This document shows, piece by piece, positions 59,029-64,000 of a stretch of 64,000 nucleotides of DNA (the first letter of the stretch is position 1; every line of letters begins with the position of its first letter). Under the pieces are notes generated by a model. It made no database searches. It was given only the letters and a program-made list of their open reading frames with translations, and was not told the DNA's origin. Origin of the DNA: PVC group bacterium (GTDB lineage Bacteria > Verrucomicrobiota > Kiritimatiellia > UBA8416); NCBI GenBank assembly GCA_003567005.1, contig PXBF01000028.1:54050-118049 (forward strand), given 5' to 3'. The translations under genes and the position numbers were made by a program.

Positions 59029-59445
59029 CTAACGGTCAAAGTCACCGGCAGCTTCGGGTTGATAGAGTACTTTAATGATTTCGAGGGTACGTTCACCGGA
59101 CGGCACCTTCCAGGTTACCTTGTCGCCTTCTTGATAGCCAAGAATGGCTGTGCCAATCGGGGCCAGAACAGAAATGGCACCTTTGTCAATGTTGGCGTCC
59201 TGGGGAAAGACCAGTGTGTAGGTTACTTCCTTGCCATCCTGTACATCGCGCAAGAGTACTTCCGAGTTCATGGTGACAACATTGGGCGGAACATCTTGGG
59301 GGGCGACCAGTTGCGCCCGGTTCATTTCGGTCGAAAGTCCATTCAAGTCGGCGCGCGCACGATCACCAAATTCAATCGCTACCGCAATCAATTCTTCCAA
59401 CCGCTGCTTGTCAAATTCTGTCAAAAAAATCTTTCTGTCTTTCAT
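59029..59445 (-). CDS. GreA/GreB-family (Rnk-like) elongation factor domain protein
   Basis: VTMNSEVLLRDVQDGKEVTYTLVFPQDANIDKGAISVLAPIGTAILGYQEGDKVTWKVPSG; ATG at 59445. Confidence 0.9.
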   Translation of the reverse strand: MKDRKIFLTEFDKQRLEELIAVAIEFGDRARADLNGLSTEMNRAQLVAPQDVPPNVVTMNSEVLLRDVQDGKEVTYTLVFPQDANIDKGAISVLAPIGTAILGYQEGDKVTWKVPSGERTLEIIKVLYQPEAAGDFDR

Positions 59446-59627
59446 CGCATTTCTCCTGTCCAAATCTATACACATGTTTGCATGCTAGCATGCTGAAACT
59501 ATAGCTGTGTTTAAAAATAATGCCAGTGGAATTATTGGCGGGACGTGGGAGGGGGAAGCGCCCGTAATCGTAAACCTCGTGGCATGTGGGGGACGATTAT
59601 GATTATGGTGGGGCTAACCCCTGCTCC

Positions 59628-60104
59628 TTACGCCTGTTTCCCGCAGGGGCAGAGGTTGCAGGGAGTCTGGGAGGGTTTATATTCCGGGATCATGGTTTTG
59701 AGGACGGCTTTGAGGCGTTCGATTTCGTATTCCTGCGTGCATTGCAGCAGGGTGTCGAGGTCGGCCAGCAGTTTGTCGTGTGCATAGTCACCATGATGAT
59801 TGCGCAGGACCATGATTTTTTCGTGTTCCGTGGGCACGACATCTTCATCTGCGGTAATCAATTCTTCATAGAGCTTTTCGCCGGGGCGGAGTCCTGTGTA
59901 TACGATGAGAATATCCACATCCGGTTCCTTGCCGGACAGTCGGATCAAGTCGCGCGCCATATCGGCAATCTTTACGGGGGTACCCATTTCCAGCACAAAA
60001 ATTTCGCCGCCTTCGCCAAGCGCGCCTGCTTGCAAGACGAGCTGGCATGCCTCCGGGGCGTCATGAAGTAGCGCGTAATTTCAGGGTGTATGACCGTGAC
60101 GGGA
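59628..60104 (-). pseudogene. C-terminal fragment of CapD-like polysaccharide biosynthesis protein (NDP-sugar dehydratase), truncated and frameshifted
   Basis: PVTVIHPEITRYFMTP then, after a 1-nt shift near 60058, PEACQLVLQAGALGEGGEIFVLEMGTPVKIADMARDLIRLSG. Confidence 0.82.
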
Positions 60105-60780
60105 TGCCTGGCTCACCTGATACGCAACGCCAAGGAAAACGCCGATCGCATCGAGCTGATGCCGGAAAACAAACAGGACAGCAATGCGTTAGGCTTCTGT
60201 AAGTCGGTGAAGAAGTTCTTTGCGCTTTGCTGTCGCATTGACCAGCGTCGCAAAAGCGGTGGGGCTCGATATTTACGAGGACCAAGGCAAACAGTAATGG
60301 GCACAGGTTTCCCAGGGAGCCTACATGCTGCGCACCAACTGCACCGAAGAGGACCCCGTCAAGCTCTGGCGCTGGCATATACACCTGACGCGGTAGAGGA
60401 TGCTTTCGGGGTGAGCAAATCGGATCTGGGGCTACGCCCCGTGTACCAACAGAAGCACGATCGCGTGCAAGCTCATATCATGGTCTGCTTCCTGGCTCTG
60501 GCAATGTGGCGGGTGCTTGAGGCTTGGCTCTGCTCCAAACATCTCGGCGACTGCGCTCGACAGATAATCAAACAGATGGAAACTATACACTCGATGGACG
60601 TGCTGCTGCCGGTAAAGGACAAAGCCAATCTCAGGCTCAGACTCGTGGCAAAACCCGATAAACTCACCGCTGACCTGCTCGATAACATGGGACTGAAAAT
60701 CCCCTCAAGACCGAAAATCGTCGAAAATGTAGTGGAGAAAAACGGGTAGCGAAAAGTGAGTTTCCTAGGAAAGTGACATT
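60105..60780 (+). mobile_element. Degraded IS remnant including IS1634-like transposase C-terminus
   Basis: SQGAYMLRTNCTEEDPVKLWRWHIHLT / EDAFGVSKSDLGLRPVYQQKHDRVQAHIMVCFLALAMWRVLE in two frames (shift near 60391). Confidence 0.75.
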
Positions 60781-60833
60781 TTCAGGCTCGTAACTGTCGA
60801 ACTTGGGTTAGGCTTTTGGGGGACGGTTGACGA

Positions 60834-61829
60834 TTACGGGCGACGATTACGGGGGGGGATGGGGGACTGGTGGGCTTTGGTTGGGGGGATGATGCGTTGT
60901 TCGGGTTCGAGTTGGATGTCGAAGCGGTCTTGGACGCGTTGCTGGATGTGTTGGATGAGTTCGAGGAGTTGTTGTCCGGTGGCAGGTCCCACTTTTTCGA
61001 TGAATCCACTGTGTTTGGGTGATACGCGGAAGCCACCATGGGTATAGCCTTTGAGTTGGAGTTCGTCGAGCATGGGCCCTACGTAGCGTCCGGCAGGACG
61101 CTTGAAGACGCTGCCGGCATTGGGGTATTCGCGGGGTTGTTTGGCCCAGCGTTCGGCTTTGATGGTATGCATTTTTTCGCGAATGCGGGCGGGGTCATCT
61201 TTTCGCAGGCGGAAGGTAGCGGAGAGGACGATTTTGGTTGGATCTTGCTGAAAGATGCTGTTGCGGTAGCGGAAGCCAGCGGCGGCGTTGGGGATGGTGC
61301 GGGGACAGGGTTTCGGGGCTGGTGGGCTTTGAGAGCCAGGCTGGAGCCTGGCGTTCCCAGCGGGGCTCGGCGTTTCGGTGCCGGTCAGCCCTGACGGGCA
61401 AGTGTCGAGGTAGGTGACGGTTTCGAGGATGCCGGAGATATCTTCGTCGGGGTAGCCGGCATTCATGACGATGGCGCCGCCGATGGAGCTGGGGATATCG
61501 TAGAAAAGTTCGAATCCGGAGAGGGCGTGGGCAAGGGCTTTTTCGCAGACGTCCTGGGTGAAGGCGCCGGCCCCAATGGTCATGATTTCGCCGCAGACAT
61601 GGATCTGGTTCAGGTTGCCATGAAAGATCACGAAGGGGGCATCGTAGAAGTCGCAGGCGAGGATGACGTTATGTCCGCTGCCCAGAATGATGGGGCTGGT
61701 TTGGGCAAGCTGGTCGCGAAAGAGTGCGGCTACCTCGTCGGCGGATTCGGGGAAGTAGGCGACGCGGCAGCGCGCGGGGATCTGGTAGGAGTTGTAGCGG
61801 GTGAGGGCGCAGTTGTGGATGGTTTTCAT
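60834..61829 (-). CDS. murB: UDP-N-acetylmuramate dehydrogenase-like protein (MurB)
   Basis: LGSGHNVIL, IPSSIGGAIVMNAG, FRYRNSIF, PNAGSVFKRPAGRYVGPMLDELQLKGYTHGGFRVSPKHSGFI. Confidence 0.88.
   Translation of the reverse strand: MKTIHNCALTRYNSYQIPARCRVAYFPESADEVAALFRDQLAQTSPIILGSGHNVILACDFYDAPFVIFHGNLNQIHVCGEIMTIGAGAFTQDVCEKALAHALSGFELFYDIPSSIGGAIVMNAGYPDEDISGILETVTYLDTCPSGLTGTETPSPAGNARLQPGSQSPPAPKPCPRTIPNAAAGFRYRNSIFQQDPTKIVLSATFRLRKDDPARIREKMHTIKAERWAKQPREYPNAGSVFKRPAGRYVGPMLDELQLKGYTHGGFRVSPKHSGFIEKVGPATGQQLLELIQHIQQRVQDRFDIQLEPEQRIIPPTKAHQSPIPPRNRRP
61335..61352. repeat. Palindrome inside murB insertion
   Basis: GCCAGGCT-GG-AGCCTGGC. Confidence 0.85.
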
Positions 61830-61862
61830 GGTATCGGGTGTCGGGGGAAGGCAGGGTGGGGG

Positions 61863-62735
61863 TTAGAGGGTGGGGGCGAGTTGGCGGATGTAGGCGGCGA
61901 GTTCGGTGCGCATTTCGGGGTCACGTAGGGCAAAGTCGATATTGGTGGTGACGAAGTCGGTTTTGTTACCGACATCGTAGCGTTTGCCTTCGAATTGGAG
62001 TCCGTAGGCGGAGCGGGTTTGGAGGAGTGAGCGGATGGCATCGGTGATCTGGATCTCGTTGTTTTTGCCGCGTTTGGTTTCGGCAATGAATCCAAAGATT
62101 TCGGGGGTGAGGATGTAGCGGGCGGAGACGGCGAGTCGGGAGGGGGCTTCTTCGATGGAGGGTTTTTCGATGAGGTCGGTTACTTCCATGATGCCGTTCC
62201 GGGGTTCGGTGCCTTTGGCAATGCCGTAGCGGCTGACGTGTTGGGGAGATACTTCCTGGAGGGCGATGACAGGGGCATCGTGGGCATCGTGGATATCGGC
62301 GAGTTGGCGGGTGACGGGCCGCTCGGTGGCAGACTCGATGATGGTATCGCCCAGCAGGACGGCGAAGGGTTCGTCGCCGACATGATGTCGGGCGCAGTAG
62401 ATGGCATCGCCAAGCCCGCGCATCTCGCGTTGCCACACGAAATGAATGTCGGCCATCTCGGAAATGTCGCGTATTGCTTGCAGGCGTGCGGTTTTGCCGC
62501 TTTTTTCGAGTTGGGCTTCGAGTTCGAAGGAGCGGTCGAAATGTTCTTCGATGGCGCGTTTGCCGCGTCCGATAACGATGATGATATCGGTGATGCCGGA
62601 TTGTACGGCTTCGGTGACGACATATTGGATAACGGGGGTATCGACGACCGGGAGCATCTCTTTGGGTTGGGCTTTGGTGGCGGGGAGGAATCGGGTTCCA
62701 AATCCGGCGGCGGGGATGACGGCTTTACGTATCAT
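61863..62735 (-). CDS. galU: UTP-glucose-1-phosphate uridylyltransferase
   Basis: RKAVIPAAGFGTRFLPATKAQPKEMLPVVDTPVIQYVVTEAV; GKRYDVGNKTDFV. Confidence 0.96.
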   Translation of the reverse strand: MIRKAVIPAAGFGTRFLPATKAQPKEMLPVVDTPVIQYVVTEAVQSGITDIIIVIGRGKRAIEEHFDRSFELEAQLEKSGKTARLQAIRDISEMADIHFVWQREMRGLGDAIYCARHHVGDEPFAVLLGDTIIESATERPVTRQLADIHDAHDAPVIALQEVSPQHVSRYGIAKGTEPRNGIMEVTDLIEKPSIEEAPSRLAVSARYILTPEIFGFIAETKRGKNNEIQITDAIRSLLQTRSAYGLQFEGKRYDVGNKTDFVTTNIDFALRDPEMRTELAAYIRQLAPTL

Positions 62736-63819
62736 GGGTTCTCCTTTGGTGATGGGGGGTAAGGGGTGGGTGTTTGTTTGGGTTTACGGCTATTGTTTTA
62801 TCAGGTCTGTTGTCTGGGATGGCGGGTGAGATGCTGGGTTGGAAGATATCGCATTGTAGGGGTGCAAGTGCTTGTTGGAGTGCGTGGAACATGGTTTCGT
62901 TTTCGTAGGTGCCGATGATGGCGCCGCCGGATCCGGTAAATTTGGCGCTGGCACCGGTGTTGCGGGCGGCTTCGACCATTTTGCGGTTGCCTTCGCCGAC
63001 ATCGTAGAGGGCGGTGCGGCGATCGAAGTTGGCATTGAGCAGGGGGCCCAGTTTGTAGCCTTCGTTTGCAAGCAGGCAATTGCGTGCCTGGTCGGTGAGG
63101 TCGGCCCAGAAGGCGATGGCATCGAGTACTTCGGGATCGTTGCGGATAAAGCGCTGGCGTAGATTGTTGTGGATGACTTCGGAGCCTTCGGAGAGGTCGC
63201 GTCGATAGGCGATATAGAGGGGCGGCAAGGATTCGGGCTGGAGTGGCTCGTAGGTACCGTGTCCCTGGGTTTGCATCGTGTGTTGATTGAAGTCCATGTA
63301 TACGAGTCCGCCATAGACTTGGGCCACGCGATCCTGGAGTCCGGCGGAGATGCCGAGTTCTTCGGTTTCGACGGAGAGGATGAGATTGGCGAGTTCGGGG
63401 TGGGGTATGGAGACATCGTAGCATTCCATGAGACAACGCAGGCAGGCGGTGATGATGGCGCTGGAGCCTGCGAGTCCGACTTGGTGGGGGATATCGGAGG
63501 TGTAGTGCAGGGTAAAGTTGCGGTCGTGGAGCGGATAGCCGCGTTCGGTGGCATAGTCGTAGAATTTTTTGACGGATGCTTTGAGCAGGCGGATGCCGCC
63601 GTAGTATCCAAAGCTATTGACGTCGCGGGCGAGTTCATCGATGCCATTGAAGCGGGAGTGGTCGCGTCGATTGGGGAGAATTTCGAGGTCGGGGGTTTCG
63701 TAGAGGACGACATCGGCGCGGAAATCCATAAAGGTGAGGGCGATGGTTTTGCCGAAGTAGCCATCGGATGGATTTCCTATGAGTCCGCCGCGCGCATAGG
63801 CTTTTTGTCGAATCATCAT
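62725..63819 (-). CDS. GHMP kinase, glucuronokinase-like
   Basis: RGGLIGNPSDGYFGKTIALT, QVGLAGSSAIITACLRCL, AKFTGSGGAIIGTY. Confidence 0.85.
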   Translation of the reverse strand: MMIRQKAYARGGLIGNPSDGYFGKTIALTFMDFRADVVLYETPDLEILPNRRDHSRFNGIDELARDVNSFGYYGGIRLLKASVKKFYDYATERGYPLHDRNFTLHYTSDIPHQVGLAGSSAIITACLRCLMECYDVSIPHPELANLILSVETEELGISAGLQDRVAQVYGGLVYMDFNQHTMQTQGHGTYEPLQPESLPPLYIAYRRDLSEGSEVIHNNLRQRFIRNDPEVLDAIAFWADLTDQARNCLLANEGYKLGPLLNANFDRRTALYDVGEGNRKMVEAARNTGASAKFTGSGGAIIGTYENETMFHALQQALAPLQCDIFQPSISPAIPDNRPDKTIAVNPNKHPPLTPHHQRRTHDT

Positions 63820-64000
63820 GGTGTGGATGTTCCTGTGGGTTTGTGTATGGCGAGGTTGTAGCAGAGGTGGGCGGCGGGTGTCGAGTGTGGAGTGTGGAGG
63901 GGGGAGATCGGTTGGGGGTTGGCGGTTGGGGGGATAGGAAAAAGCTGAAATGCTGAAAAGCTGAAAGCTGAAATGGGGTGCTGTTAGGATTTGTGGGGGG

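Noticed and set aside
62790-63764. 324-aa ORF in another frame of the GHMP kinase region
   Set aside because: Ser/Pro/Thr-rich low-complexity translation typical of an off-frame read; the GHMP kinase frame has clear motifs.
1-64000. CRISPR array, prophage, toxin-antitoxin or restriction system
   Set aside because: No regularly spaced direct repeats of suitable length, cas genes, phage structural genes or recognisable R-M/TA pairs were seen.

Overview
The window is a 64 kb chromosomal segment with no rRNA, CRISPR array or prophage. It carries: (1) a fatty-acid modification cluster (CFA-synthase-like methyltransferase, DUF2878, chalcone-isomerase-like, SDR, DUF2177, desaturase); (2) a large S8 protease, an SLC12/APC-like transporter, msrA and a URO-D-family protein; (3) lipoproteins with variant repeat architecture; (4) an unfamiliar operon of two acyltransferase-fold proteins, a methyltransferase and two radical SAM proteins, with a third paralogous radical SAM gene nearby; (5) an M48 protease and a tRNA-Ala(CGC); (6) an Ebo-type metabolite cluster (EboD/B/E/C/F-like) followed by HEAT and DUF6288 proteins; (7) a cimA-lysC-hom amino-acid block in which lysC carries an in-frame TAG; (8) a sulfatase, two TauE/SafE permeases, a rhomboid protease and a GreA/Rnk-like factor; (9) a capD fragment disrupted by IS remnants; and (10) murB, galU and a GHMP (glucuronokinase-like) kinase. 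The most unusual DNA-level signal is a set of dispersed palindromic or tandem repeats. Several sit in frame inside conserved coding sequences (a LbH protein, EboE, MurB), and one appears to supply the stop codon of the S8 protease. The gene content loosely suggests a PVC-group bacterium, but this was not tested. All family names come from reading motifs by eye; no database search was run.
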